This document shows, one piece after another, positions 45,180 to 54,532 of a stretch of DNA of 64,000 nucleotides; positions within the stretch are counted from its first letter, which is position 1; every line of letters begins with the position of its first letter. Source of the DNA: Ralstonia soli (lineage in GTDB: Bacteria; Pseudomonadota; Gammaproteobacteria; Burkholderiales; Burkholderiaceae); NCBI RefSeq assembly GCF_023955655.1, contig NZ_JAMXHT010000007.1, forward strand, positions 372,001 to 436,000. The letters are read 5' to 3'. The notes under the pieces were generated by a model. That model saw only the letters and a program-made list of their open reading frames with translations. It did not search any database and had not been told where the DNA came from. Position numbers and translations under genes: made by a program.

Positions 45180-46256
45180 ATGGTCACGAAACGCCTCACA
45201 CCCAATGGGAAACCGGACGATGATTCGCCCGGCCGCATCATCGTCCCCTCGGGAGGGCAAGTCATTGCCGCGCCGGAGAAATTCCAGCGCCTGTTCGATG
45301 AAGCCCAGGCGATGGAACGCGAAGATGCCTGGCAAAGCGGCGAGGTCGGCTTTCTCAGCCGTGCCAGCGTGCAGGTCACGCTTCCCTATCGCGCGCCAAA
45401 AGGTGCGCCACCCGTCTGGACGCGGTCCAGCGGCAACATCTCGCTGATGATCCAGCCCGGCTACTTCACGCAGCAGCGCTCCGAGCGGGCCAGCAACGGG
45501 CGGCAGCGGATCGTCTCGGAGACCGTTTCGTTCGGCTATCCCTATGGCTCGTATCCGCGGCTGATGCTGGCGTGGATCGGCAAGGAGATCATGGCCAAGA
45601 AGAAGCGGGGCGAGTTCCAGGGTACGGTGGAAGACCGGCGTATCTCGCTCGGCAATTCGTTGTCCGAGTTCATGTACAACCTTGGCATTCCGATGGCCAC
45701 GGGCGGCAAGCGCGGCACCATGACGCTGGTACGCCAGCAGATGATCCGCCTCTTCTCGGCGACGATTGCCATCGTGCAGAACAAGTCGGCGCCGAGCAGC
45801 CAAAACCAGAATCAGGAACCGCTCTCCATCGACCGTATCGGTTACCTGCTGGCCGACCAACTGTCGACCTGGTGGGATCCGATGCAACCCGGTCAGGGGT
45901 CGATGTTCGAGAGCTTTGTCGTGCTGTCCGAGCCGTTTTTCAACGAGCTCGTGAACCGCCCGGTGCCGGTGGACATGCGTGCGCTTAAGGCGCTCAAGCA
46001 GTCGCCGTTTGCGCTTGACGTGTATTCGTGGTTGACCTATCGCTTCTTCACGATTCAGAAGCGTACTGAGATCCCCTGGGAAGCACTGCAGATGCAGTTT
46101 GGTACCGAGACCGAGAGCGAGCGGAAGTTCCGTGCACTGTTCCGCAAGGCATTGAAGGATGTGTTGGTGGTGTATCCGGACGCCAAGGTGGACGCGGATT
46201 CATCGAAGGCGCTGATTCTGCAGCCTTCGCGCACGAGTGTGCGGAAACTGGCCTGA
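45180..46256 (+). CDS. repA: replication initiation protein RepA
   Basis: A 358-residue plasmid/chromid RepA-type protein (plasmid RepA family, as on second replicons of beta-proteobacteria). Recognisable parts are GNISLMIQPGYF, FGYPYGSYPRLMLAWIGKEI near residues 117-136 and SPFALDVYSWLTYRFFTI near 274-291. It should bind the iterons and start replication. ATG 45180 is preferred to the frame opening at 45171. It is followed by a terminator. The leader holds an iteron and possible operator, so RepA may control its own level. Confidence 0.93.
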   Translation: MVTKRLTPNGKPDDDSPGRIIVPSGGQVIAAPEKFQRLFDEAQAMEREDAWQSGEVGFLSRASVQVTLPYRAPKGAPPVWTRSSGNISLMIQPGYFTQQRSERASNGRQRIVSETVSFGYPYGSYPRLMLAWIGKEIMAKKKRGEFQGTVEDRRISLGNSLSEFMYNLGIPMATGGKRGTMTLVRQQMIRLFSATIAIVQNKSAPSSQNQNQEPLSIDRIGYLLADQLSTWWDPMQPGQGSMFESFVVLSEPFFNELVNRPVPVDMRALKALKQSPFALDVYSWLTYRFFTIQKRTEIPWEALQMQFGTETESERKFRALFRKALKDVLVVYPDAKVDADSSKALILQPSRTSVRKLA

Positions 46257-46278
46257 CGCGGGGTCAGCAGCAAAGAGA

Positions 46279-46304
46279 AAGGGGAGCCGAAGCTCCCCTT
46301 TTTT
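46279..46304. terminator. terminator between repA and cspA
   Basis: AAGGGGAGC, loop CGAA, GCTCCCCTT followed by TTTT; serves repA and possibly the convergent cold-shock gene. Confidence 0.9.
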
Positions 46305-46328
46305 CATCTCAGGCGAACAGCCCGAAAC

Positions 46329-46532
46329 TTATTCCGGCTTGATCCCCGAGGCTTGCAGACCCTTCGGGCCTTGCTTCACCTCGAAGGAGACCTTCTGGCC
46401 GTCCTTCAGGGTCTTGAAGCCCGAACCCTGAATTTCGGAGAAGTGCGCGAACAGATCAGCGCCGCCGCCATCCGGAGTGATGAAGCCGAAGCCTTTGGTT
46501 TCGTTAAACCATTTGACAGTACCCGTGGCCAT
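46329..46532 (-). CDS. cold-shock protein (CspA family)
   Basis: A 67-residue nucleic-acid chaperone with the RNA-binding motifs [11 protein letters not shown] and [24 protein letters not shown] lies before ATG 46532. It is inserted between repA and parA on the opposite strand. The 412-base gap to parA includes a probable long leader for this gene. Confidence 0.96.
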   Translation of the reverse strand: MATGTVKWFNETKGFGFITPDGGGADLFAHFSEIQGSGFKTLKDGQKVSFEVKQGPKGLQASGIKPE

Positions 46533-46944
46533 GCAAAAATTCCTTTAAAAAACAAAAAACACGTCGTCCAGCCGGTCCGGACATCGCACGAAGAACCGGC
46601 TGATTCCGAATCCTGCGTAGACAAAGTCTTCAGACGACTGTCTAAGCATCATAACCAGTTTGAGGCACAGTGTCGATGGGCGGCATTTTTTTGGAATGTC
46701 GCTTTTATGCATCCCACTGGTAAACACCTAGGACTCGGTAAATACCGGCGAAACGCATGACGTTATGCGCTAAAGGCCGCATTTACATCTCAATTTAGGC
46801 GAGCTGAACACCACCGGCTCAGCTGTTTCACCCGTCGCCGATCTTCTGAAATTTATATTAATTGAAATTAATCGATCTTGTGTTTTCATGCGGTCTTCCC
46901 TAAGATAGGCGCTACTGACTTTCAGCGCTGAAAGTGGAGGACCA
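46533..46944. other. 412-base gap between cspA and parA
   Basis: No gene seen. The cspA side probably holds its leader. An AT-rich tract (ATTAAT-TGAA-ATTAAT near 46858) and a possible promoter TTGTGT-N17-TAAGAT (46878-46906) precede parS and parA. Confidence 0.5.
46918..46935. promoter_or_regulatory. parS centromere site at parA
   Basis: ACTTTCAGCGCTGAAAGT is a perfect 18-base palindrome just upstream of the parA start. Further copies lie at 47761 (in parB), 49859 (one mismatch) and 44441 (one mismatch). Confidence 0.78.
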
Positions 46945-47613
46945 GTGAGCGCCAAGATCGTAACGGTATTCAATCAAAAGGGCGGCTGCGGCAAGACCAC
47001 GGTCAGCATGCACATCGCCGGCACCCTTGGTTTGCGGGGAAACAAGACGCTGCTGGTCGACATGGACGAGCAAGGAACGGCGACCCGTTGGGCGGCGCAG
47101 GCGTCTGACGAGAAGCCTTTTCCGGCATCTGTAATCGGTTTGGCGCCCTCTGGCGGCGCTATGCATCGAGAGGTCCGCAAGTTTGTGTCGGACTATGACT
47201 TTATCGTGGTCGACTGCCCCCCCGCAGTTCATTCACCATCGTCTTCCAGCGCTTTGCTGATTTCGGACATCGCGTTGATTCCTGTTGTGCCCTCGCCGCC
47301 CGATTTATGGGCTGCAGTGGCCGCCAAGGCGCTGGCTCAGCAAGCGCAGGTGACCAACGAGACGCTGCGCATCCGTGTGCTGGCGAACATGGTGCAACGA
47401 CGGGTGTCGCTCGCCAAGCAAGCCATCGAGATCCTAGGTGACGATGGCGATATCCCGTTGATGGCATCCATGATCGGGTCGCGTTCGGCGTTTCGCGAAT
47501 GCCAAGCGATTGGTGCGACCGTCCATGGCGTATCGGGCGCCCGGGAGGCCGTCAGCGAAGTCGACACCATGGTCGACGAAGTGTTGCAGTTGTTGCAGGA
47601 GGAACGTGTATGA
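46945..47613 (+). CDS. parA: chromosome partitioning ATPase ParA
   Basis: A 222-residue Walker-type partition ATPase with the deviant P-loop KGGCGKTT at residues 12-19, DMDEQGTA near 38-45 (Walker A' region) and VVDCPPAV near 89-96. It is the short class Ib-like form without N-terminal DNA-binding domain. GTG start with GTGGAGGACCA upstream. parB begins within its stop codon (ATGA). It moves ParB-parS complexes so each daughter receives the replicon. Confidence 0.95.
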   Translation: MSAKIVTVFNQKGGCGKTTVSMHIAGTLGLRGNKTLLVDMDEQGTATRWAAQASDEKPFPASVIGLAPSGGAMHREVRKFVSDYDFIVVDCPPAVHSPSSSSALLISDIALIPVVPSPPDLWAAVAAKALAQQAQVTNETLRIRVLANMVQRRVSLAKQAIEILGDDGDIPLMASMIGSRSAFRECQAIGATVHGVSGAREAVSEVDTMVDEVLQLLQEERV

Positions 47614-48617
47614 GCGCGAAGTTGAAATCGCTCAAGGACGGCATGCTGGCCGGCATCGCCGCAGAGAAAACCAAGGCGGCGCCGGTTGATCGCTTCGCTT
47701 TGGCGGAAAAGGCGATCACATCGCATCCTCGTGGCTTGCTTGGGCAACCCGTCGCGCCCGCTTTCAGCGCTGAAAGTCCGACCCCTGCGAATACTTCTGA
47801 GCGCCGGGTAATCAAGATTCCACTTGAGCGACTGCAGGAGAATCCGCTCAACGCCCGCCGCATCTACGATCCGCAAACCGTCCAGGAGCGCGCTGCTTCA
47901 ATCGCCACGCATGGCCAGCAGACCCCTGGGCTGGCGGCGCCCGACCCCGCCAAGCCGGGCTGGTATGTCCTGATCGATGGCCACTACCGCAAGCGAGCCT
48001 TGGCCGCTGCCGGTAAGGCGGAGATGGATTGCTTCGTCGAGGATGGGTTATCGGACATCGATTTCTACCGCTTATCGTTTGTGCTGAACGAGCAGCGGTC
48101 CGGGCAGTCGGTGCTGGACAACGCCATCGCCTGGCGGCAGCTGCTGGACGAAGGAAAAGTAAAAAAAGAAGAAGATATTTGCGAGATTACTGGCGTATCG
48201 GCCGGTACCGTCAACAAGACACTGGCATTGCTGAAGCTGCCGGAGTCAGTTCTTGAGGTGATGAAAGAGCGCCCCGCCGGCATCGGTATCGCAACGGGCT
48301 ATGAGCTGACGCTGTACTTCAAGAGCGCCGGCGAAGACCGCACGCGCGAGTTGGTGCATCGTGTGCTGGAAGAGGGCCTTTCCAGCCGAGACGTCGAACA
48401 GATTCGGAAAGTCGCCCAGGAAGGGCGCACACGCAAGGTCAAGGAAGTCAGCCGACAGTACAAAATTCGCAGTGCTGAAGGTGATCTATTAGGCACAATC
48501 AAGGAGTGGGATTCTGGCCGCGTCATGCTGGATGTGAAATTGGAAGACCGCGGCGCCCGAGAATCCTTGCTCGAAGCGCTGAAAAGCCGCTTTGGCTTGG
48601 ACGTCGCGTTGCTGTAG
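47610..48617 (+). CDS. parB: partition protein ParB
   Basis: A 335-residue ParB/RepB-type protein. IPLERLQENPLNARRIYD (near residues 71-88), LIDGHYRKRALAAAGK (near 121-136) and the helix-turn-helix EEDICEITGVSAGTVNKTLAL (near 189-209) are the usual nuclease/N-domain and DNA-binding parts. GGAGGAACGTGT precedes ATG. A perfect copy of the putative parS lies inside its own coding sequence at 47761-47776, encoding FSAES in a low-conservation linker. Confidence 0.94.
   Translation: MSAKLKSLKDGMLAGIAAEKTKAAPVDRFALAEKAITSHPRGLLGQPVAPAFSAESPTPANTSERRVIKIPLERLQENPLNARRIYDPQTVQERAASIATHGQQTPGLAAPDPAKPGWYVLIDGHYRKRALAAAGKAEMDCFVEDGLSDIDFYRLSFVLNEQRSGQSVLDNAIAWRQLLDEGKVKKEEDICEITGVSAGTVNKTLALLKLPESVLEVMKERPAGIGIATGYELTLYFKSAGEDRTRELVHRVLEEGLSSRDVEQIRKVAQEGRTRKVKEVSRQYKIRSAEGDLLGTIKEWDSGRVMLDVKLEDRGARESLLEALKSRFGLDVALL
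47761..47776. promoter_or_regulatory. parS site inside parB
   Basis: CTTTCAGCGCTGAAAG, a perfect palindrome identical to the core at 46919-46934. Confidence 0.78.
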
Positions 48618-48638
48618 TTTTCCCCTCACACGCCACTC

Positions 48639-48665
48639 AAGCGCCCGACCGGGCGCTTTTTTTTT
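48639..48665 (+). terminator. terminator after parB
   Basis: AGCGCCC, loop GACC, GGGCGCT then eight or more T. Confidence 0.9.
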
Positions 48666-48705
48666 CGCCCTTATATGGCGCTCCGAGGTTCGACGAGGCG
48701 GCAAG

Positions 48706-48721
48706 CGTACCCGTTTCTGCG
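48706..48721 (-). repeat. iteron between parB and kfrA
   Basis: CGTACCCGTTTCTGCG, perfect reverse copy of the origin iteron. Confidence 0.85.
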
Positions 48722-48885
48722 TGACTCCGTCCTCCCGCCGGGCAGTCCCTGCGAGCCTTGGTCCCTACTCCCGAATGAGGGAGGAAGAGGGCTCTTTGGC
48801 TCGCTGTAGGCACTTCCAGTGTTACGAAACACGACTGGAACTACAAATATATAGTATGCAAATAATGATCTACACATGACTCGTA

Positions 48886-48926
48886 TTGATGTTTTTAACC
48901 CTTGATGTACACTATATCGACATCAA
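48886..48926. promoter_or_regulatory. candidate KfrA operator
   Basis: TTGATGT at 48886 and 48902 (16 bases apart) with the inverted ACATCAA at 48920-48926, in AT-rich DNA directly before the kfrA start. KfrA proteins are known to repress their own promoters. Confidence 0.5.
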
Positions 48927-48935
48927 AGAGTCCTC

Positions 48936-49769
48936 ATGGCACGTCCCGGCCTTCATTTCTCGTCAGAGCAGCAGCAGCGGATCGTTGAAGCGATCCGTCG
49001 GCTGGATGTCGCCTTCCCTCATGACAATGCGGTGTTCCTGGATGAGGTGATCGAGGCGGTGCATGCCGTGACGCGCCGCGTCTATGGCGCACGGCGATAT
49101 GTCCAATGGTTGGCCGAGGCAGGCGTGCGTCGACGGCCGAGCAATACGACGCTGCAGAAGGCGGTGGATCGGGCGCGGGGCCGCGGTGACACAGGCGCGG
49201 TTGTCGCAGACGCAATCGAGCCCTGGCCGATTCCGTGGGCGCTCGCAGAAACGGGTACGGTTTCGCCGGCGCCGGGCCATTCGGCACGTGAAGAACGCAA
49301 CCGGATTGCGTCGCGCGCCATTGGTGCTCCGGGGGCTGGCGCTGAATGGATGGAGGCCCGCATCCGTGCCGAAGTCGCGGAGCGCGCGTTGGAGCATGAA
49401 GCCGCCCGCAATCGGCAACTGCAGGCGGCCATGGCCGACTTGGAGCGCCGCCTCGGCGAGGCGCTCGCCACGGCGCCGGCTGCCCCGCCCAAGTTGACCG
49501 ATGCAACGCTCGAGCGCCTGGAACAGACCATCGACACGGTCACTCGTCTGGAAGGTGCGGCCAGCGCGCTGGCGGGCACGGAGCGCTTCCTGCGTCTGCA
49601 GAACGACGCCGTGCGCCAGCAAACGCAAAACGAAGCCGATCAACTGCGCCAGCGCATTCGCACACTCGAGGCCGAGGTCACCCAGCTGCGCACACAGATC
49701 GATGCCTACCGGCGCGCGCCCGAGCGCACCGCACCGGTCTCGCGCGGCTGGGTCAAGCCATCTCCCTGA
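48936..49769 (+). CDS. KfrA-family DNA-binding protein with coiled coil
   Basis: A 277-residue protein with an N-terminal DNA-binding region (about residues 1-75, LDEVIEAVHAVTRR and RRRPSNTTLQKAVDRARG) and a long C-terminal coiled coil (about 125-265, RLGEALATAP, LRQRIRTLEAEVTQLRTQID). This is the KfrA plan: a plasmid-encoded, autoregulated protein thought to bundle DNA and help partition. An iteron lies within the coding region at 49244-49259. Its position after parAB supports the assignment. Confidence 0.82.
   Translation: MARPGLHFSSEQQQRIVEAIRRLDVAFPHDNAVFLDEVIEAVHAVTRRVYGARRYVQWLAEAGVRRRPSNTTLQKAVDRARGRGDTGAVVADAIEPWPIPWALAETGTVSPAPGHSAREERNRIASRAIGAPGAGAEWMEARIRAEVAERALEHEAARNRQLQAAMADLERRLGEALATAPAAPPKLTDATLERLEQTIDTVTRLEGAASALAGTERFLRLQNDAVRQQTQNEADQLRQRIRTLEAEVTQLRTQIDAYRRAPERTAPVSRGWVKPSP
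49244..49259 (+). repeat. iteron inside the kfrA-like gene
   Basis: CGCAGAAACGGGTACG, perfect copy, translated as part of LAETGTVS. Confidence 0.85.
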
Positions 49770-49833
49770 GGTGTCGGCACACTGATCGCGCGTACGGACT
49801 GAGTCGGTGGGCCGCTAAACCGCGTCGTGGCCT

Positions 49834-49875
49834 CGCAGAATTGGGTACGCTTTTCCAACTTTCGGCGCTGAAAGT
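49834..49875. repeat. iteron plus parS-like site before galU
   Basis: Iteron variant CGCAGAATTGGGTACG at 49834-49849, followed by CTTTCGGCGCTGAAAG (one mismatch from parS) at 49859-49874. Confidence 0.7.
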
Positions 49876-50011
49876 CGGCAACGGATTGCAACCGGTTGTA
49901 GGAAAGGACGCCGCCGCAGTGTGTCAGGCATGGCCGAGCCCGCTCCATCAAAGGGCTGACGCACTGGCATATGACTTGCTCATGACGCTAGGTCTCACCA
50001 ATGGAGTCGTC

Positions 50012-50962
50012 ATGAACGAGAAGATCACCAAGGCCGTGTTTCCCGTGGCGGGGCTCGGTACGCGTTTTCTGCCCGCCACCAAGGCCAGCCCGAAAGAGAT
50101 GTTGCCGATTGTCGATAAACCGCTGATCCAATACGCGGTGGAAGAGGCGGCCGCCGCGGGTATTACGGAGATGATCTTCATCACGGGCCGCGCCAAGCGC
50201 GCAATCGAAGACCATTTCGACAAGGCATATGAGCTCGAATCCGAGCTGGCCGCTAAGAATAAGCAGGCGCTGCTGGAGATGGTGCAGTCGATCAAGCCCC
50301 CCGGCGTCGAGTGCTTCTACGTGCGCCAACCCGAAACGCTGGGCCTGGGTCATGCCGTGTTGTGTGCGCAGAAATTGGTACGCGACGAACCCTTCGCCGT
50401 GATCCTGGCCGATGACCTGCTGGACCACGAGCCGCCCGTCATGCAGCAGATGACGGAGCTTTACGATCACTACCGCTGCTCGATCGTCGGTGTTGAAACC
50501 ATTGCGCCGGACGCGTCGCGCTCGTACGGCGTGGTGGCGGGCCGCGAATGGGACGACCGCCTGGTCAAGCTCGACGGCATCGTTGAAAAGCCGGCGCCGA
50601 AGGATGCACCGTCCAACCTGGGCGTGGTCGGGCGTTACATCCTCACGCCGCGCATCTTTGATCACCTGCGCAACCTGACGCCGGGCGCCGGCGGTGAACT
50701 GCAATTGACCGACGCCATCCAGAGCCTGTTGGCTGAAGAGCAGATCCTCGCCTATCGCTACCGGGGCCAGCGATTCGATTGCGGCAGCAAGTTCGGCTAT
50801 CTGCAGGCGACCGTTGAATTTGCGCTGCGCCATCCGGAAGTGCGTGCTGACTTTGAGGCGTACCTGTACGAGCGCCTTGGCTTGCCTCAGTCGCATGAGC
50901 CCGTGGCTGCCGAGGTGGACGCGCTGGTGCGCGACACCATTCCGCTGGGCGTGGCTGCCTGA
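50012..50962 (+). CDS. galU: UTP-glucose-1-phosphate uridylyltransferase
   Basis: A 316-residue GalU making UDP-glucose for capsule, LPS and glycolipid synthesis. ITKAVFPVAGLGTRFLPATK at the N-terminus is the nucleotide-binding signature; KASPKEMLPIVDKPLIQYAV and LGLGHAVLCA follow. ATG 50012 is chosen because the family begins with this segment; longer frames upstream run through iteron/parS DNA. A near-iteron lies inside at 50367. Confidence 0.95.
   Translation: MNEKITKAVFPVAGLGTRFLPATKASPKEMLPIVDKPLIQYAVEEAAAAGITEMIFITGRAKRAIEDHFDKAYELESELAAKNKQALLEMVQSIKPPGVECFYVRQPETLGLGHAVLCAQKLVRDEPFAVILADDLLDHEPPVMQQMTELYDHYRCSIVGVETIAPDASRSYGVVAGREWDDRLVKLDGIVEKPAPKDAPSNLGVVGRYILTPRIFDHLRNLTPGAGGELQLTDAIQSLLAEEQILAYRYRGQRFDCGSKFGYLQATVEFALRHPEVRADFEAYLYERLGLPQSHEPVAAEVDALVRDTIPLGVAA
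50367..50382 (+). repeat. near-iteron inside galU
   Basis: CGCAGAAATTGGTACG matches the iteron at all but two bases, coding for AQKLVR in galU. Could be chance. Confidence 0.45.
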
Positions 50963-50976
50963 GCCTCGACCCGTTT

Positions 50977-51026
50977 TCAGAATCGGCCGTGCGGGATTTC
51001 GCACAGCCTGCCCAGCCGATTCTGGG
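50977..51026 (+). terminator. long hairpin after galU
   Basis: CAGAATCGGC (50978-50987) pairs with GCCGATTCTG (51015-51024), with an inner GCG/CGC stem; TTT/AAA flank the base. No classic T run, so terminator or processing element. Confidence 0.6.
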
Positions 51027-51125
51027 AAACCGCACACTCCTCCCATCCCCCGCCGTTCCGCTGATTTCCCGCAAAGCCTTGTGCCAAGGGCTTTTACGGC
51101 AGATCGCTGCGCCTGTTTTCCGCAT

Positions 51126-51139
51126 GGAATGCTTCTTGA
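51126..51139 (+). promoter_or_regulatory. weak sigma-54-like element before the carboxylate transporter
   Basis: TGGAATGCTTCTTGAG (from 51125): correct spacing but GA in place of GC at -12. Considered because the gene pair downstream encodes a DctB/DctD-type system. Confidence 0.25.
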
Positions 51140-51247
51140 GTAAGAGCGACCACCCATAAACCGGCGGGCCGCCCGCGTGTCGCACTCGGGTTCTGTGTGC
51201 CGACACGTGACGGGCAAAGGCCGCCGCCAACGCTCCAAGGAGACACC

Positions 51248-52615
51248 ATGACTCAGCCTCAGGCTGGCGCGGTCACGGGCGCGCATTTGCCCACTCACGC
51301 GCCCACGCACACGCCCACCCAAGCCCCCGCCAAAGACACGCCCGCCGACGTACGGCGCCGTCTGCGCTCGATCTTCTCCGGCTCGATCGGCAACCTGGTC
51401 GAGTGGTACGACTGGTATGTGTACTCGGCATTTGCGCTGTACTTTGCCAAGTCGTTCTTCCCCAAGGGGGATCAGACCGCGCAGCTGCTGAACGTGGCGG
51501 CGGTGTTTGCGGTGGGGTTCCTCGCGCGTCCGGTGGGCGGCCTGCTGATGGGCATCTATGCCGATCGCTATGGCCGCAAGCGCGCGCTGCTGATTTCAGT
51601 GGTGCTGATGTGCCTGGGCTCGCTCACCATCGCGCTCACGCCCAGCTACGCGACCATCGGTGTCGCCGCTCCGGTGTTGCTGGTGTTGGCGCGGCTGCTG
51701 CAGGGCCTGTCGGTCGGCGGGGAATACGCGACGTCGGCTACGTACCTGAGCGAGGTTGCCAGCAAGGAGCGCCGCGGCTTCTATTCGAGCTTCCAGTACG
51801 TCACGCTCATCGCCGGGCAACTGACGGCGCTGGGGCTGTTGATCGCGCTGCAGCAGTTCGTGCTGTCGCCAGCGCAGCTGGAGGCATGGGGCTGGCGCAT
51901 TCCGTTCCTGATCGGCGCGCTGGGTGCGTTGGTGGCGATGCGCATGCGCTCGAGCATGGAAGAAACGCAGTCCTTTACCGAGGCCGCGACGAAGAACAAG
52001 AAGCGCGGCACACTGGCCGAACTTGCCAAGCATCCCCGTGCACTGGCCACCGTAGTGGGCCTGACGCTGGGCGGTACGGTCGCGTTCTACACGTACTCGA
52101 TCTACATGCAGAAGTTCCTGGCCAACACGGTGGGGCTGACGAAGGACGTGGCAACGCTGGTGTCGGGCGCCTCGCTGCTGCTATTCGCCATCCTGCAGCC
52201 GATCGTGGGCGGGTTGTCCGACCGCATCGGCCGTCGCCCGATCCTGATTGCGTTCGGCGTGCTGGGCACACTGTTGACCGTGCCCATCATGACGGGCATC
52301 AGCCAGACCACGAACCCGTGGGTGGCCTTCTTCCTGATCATGGCCGCGCTGGTGATCGTCTCGGGCTACACGTCGATCAACGCCGTGGTGAAGGCCGAGC
52401 TGTTCCCGGCGGAAGTGCGCGCGTTGGGTGTGGGTCTGCCGTATGCGCTCACGGTGTCGATCTTTGGGGGCACGGCCGAGTACATCGCGCTGTGGCTCAA
52501 GCAGGCCGGTCATGAGTCGCTGTTCTACTGGTACGTGACGGGCACGATCCTGCTGTCGCTGCTGGTGTACGTGTTCATGCGCGATACTCGCGAGCATTCC
52601 CGCATCGAACACTGA
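51248..52615 (+). CDS. MHS-family dicarboxylate/alpha-ketoglutarate-type transporter
   Basis: A 455-residue MFS protein of the metabolite:H+ symporter family: SGSIGNLVEWYDWYVYSAF near residues 46-64 and ADRYGRKRAL between segments 2 and 3 are diagnostic. Twelve hydrophobic segments are expected. The first 40 residues hold an unusual Thr/Pro repeat (THAPTHTPTQAPA). ATG 51248 follows CAAGGAGACACC. The DctB/DctD-like pair just downstream (15-base gap) suggests a C4-dicarboxylate or keto-acid substrate. Confidence 0.9.
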   Translation: MTQPQAGAVTGAHLPTHAPTHTPTQAPAKDTPADVRRRLRSIFSGSIGNLVEWYDWYVYSAFALYFAKSFFPKGDQTAQLLNVAAVFAVGFLARPVGGLLMGIYADRYGRKRALLISVVLMCLGSLTIALTPSYATIGVAAPVLLVLARLLQGLSVGGEYATSATYLSEVASKERRGFYSSFQYVTLIAGQLTALGLLIALQQFVLSPAQLEAWGWRIPFLIGALGALVAMRMRSSMEETQSFTEAATKNKKRGTLAELAKHPRALATVVGLTLGGTVAFYTYSIYMQKFLANTVGLTKDVATLVSGASLLLFAILQPIVGGLSDRIGRRPILIAFGVLGTLLTVPIMTGISQTTNPWVAFFLIMAALVIVSGYTSINAVVKAELFPAEVRALGVGLPYALTVSIFGGTAEYIALWLKQAGHESLFYWYVTGTILLSLLVYVFMRDTREHSRIEH

Positions 52616-52629
52616 CGGAACACGGATCC

Positions 52630-54532
52630 ATGTCGCCATCCGACGGCCACGCCGAGCTTGCCCGCCCCGCTCACGGGCGGCGCTGGCGGCTGGCCGTTGC
52701 GCTGGCCATGGCCGCATGCTGCATGGCCGCAGGGTGGGGCGCCTACGCCATCGCCCTGCAGCGCTACGTTGCCACGCGCGCCGAAGAAGCCGGCCAGCGC
52801 ACCACCTTCTACGCACAGAACCTGCGCAGCACGTTGGCGCGCTATGAATCGCTGCCGCGGCTCGCTGCGCTGGAGCATGTGCTGCACGTCGCCCTGCAGG
52901 CGCGGCATCCACCTGCCGATGCCGCATTGCGCGGTGCCGCCAATGCCTACCTGAAGCAGGCCCAGAGCGCAGCCGACCTGACCGCCATCTACCTGCTGGA
53001 CACTACGGGCCTGACGCTCGCGGCCAGCAACTGGGATCTGCCGTCTTCGTTCGTTGGCCAGAACTACGCCTTCCGCCCGTACTTTGACGAGGCCATGCGC
53101 GAGGGCCTTGGGCGTTTCTACGGCGTGGGCAACACGACCGGCGAGACGGGCTACTTCCTGGCGGCTCCCGTGCGCGAGAGCGGCAAGCCGATCGGCGCCG
53201 TCGTCGTCAAGATCAACCTCGACGCGTTCGAGGCGACGCTCTCGCGCAGCGGCGACACCGTGTTGCTGGTCGATCGCCATGGCGTGATCTTTCTGTCGTC
53301 CGTACCCGAGTGGAAATACCGCACGCTCGGCACCTTGAGCGCCGATCAGCGCGCCGCACTCGACGCGACGCGCCAATATGCGCCGCACACGCTCACCCCG
53401 CTCGATCCCCAAGCCGGGGGCGTACCCTTTTCTGCGGACCAACCACCCCAGACGGTGAAGGCCGCGTTGCCCGGAAAATCGGTTTCGACGCTGCGCGTGC
53501 AGTACCGCCCGGTAGACCTGCTCGGCTGGCAGGTCGCGGTGTTGATCGATCCGCGCGACGAGCAGCGCACCGCGCTGGTGGCCGGTGCCAGTGCCGCATT
53601 TGCGATGGCGTTGATCTTCGCCGTGCTCGTTGCCTTGCGCCTGCGTACCCGCCGACGCGAAGAACAGCACCGCGCCCGCGCTGCGCTGCGTGAAGTCCAG
53701 CGCGATCTGGAAGCGCGGATCGCCCAGCGCACCGCCGAACTCACGTCTGCCAACACCGCGCTCGCCGGCAAGGTCGAGGCGCTCGACGCCGCGCAGCGCA
53801 TCCTGCGTGAAACCCGCGACTCGGCTGTGCAGGCGGGCAAGCTCGCCGTGCTCGGCCAGATGGCCGCCGGCATCACGCACGAACTCAACCAGCCGCTCAC
53901 CGCACTGACCACGCTGTCCGACAACGCCAACCAGCTTGCCGAACGCGGCCGCATCGACGAGGTGCGCGGCAACCTCACGCACATCAGCCAGCTTGCCGAA
54001 CGCATGGGCCGCATCGTGTCGCACATCAAGGCGTTCTCGCGCAAGGGTGATGCGGCGCGTGCGGCGGTGTCGGTGGACGAAGCCATCCGCCAGGCGCTGA
54101 TGCTGGTGGAAACGCGCCGCCGCCAGGCCGGCGTGGCGGTGAATGCCCCAACGATGCCGGCGGACCTGTCCGTCTGGGCCAATGCCGTGCGGCTCGAGCA
54201 AGTGCTCGTCAACCTGATCCGCAACGCCATCGACGCCACCGTCGAGGTGTCCCAACCCACCTCCGCCACCGTGGATGTGCGCGTCGACTCCATCGAGAAT
54301 TGGGTACGCATCACCGTGCGTGACTTCGGCCGAGGCATTCCTGCCGATGTGCTTCCGCGCCTGTTCGAGCCGTTCTTCACCACCAAGGACGACGGCTTGG
54401 GCCTGGGCCTCGGGTTGGCGATTTCGCTGGCGATCATCGAAGACTTTGGTGGCCGCCTCGTCGGCCGCAACGCACAGGATGGCTCCGGCGGCGCAGAATT
54501 CATCATCGAGTTGGAACGCGTCGTAAAACCGC

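Noticed and set aside
54296-54308. AGAATTGGGTACG as another iteron
   Set aside because: The left part does not match the iteron and the segment encodes a conserved part of the kinase ATPase domain; probably chance.
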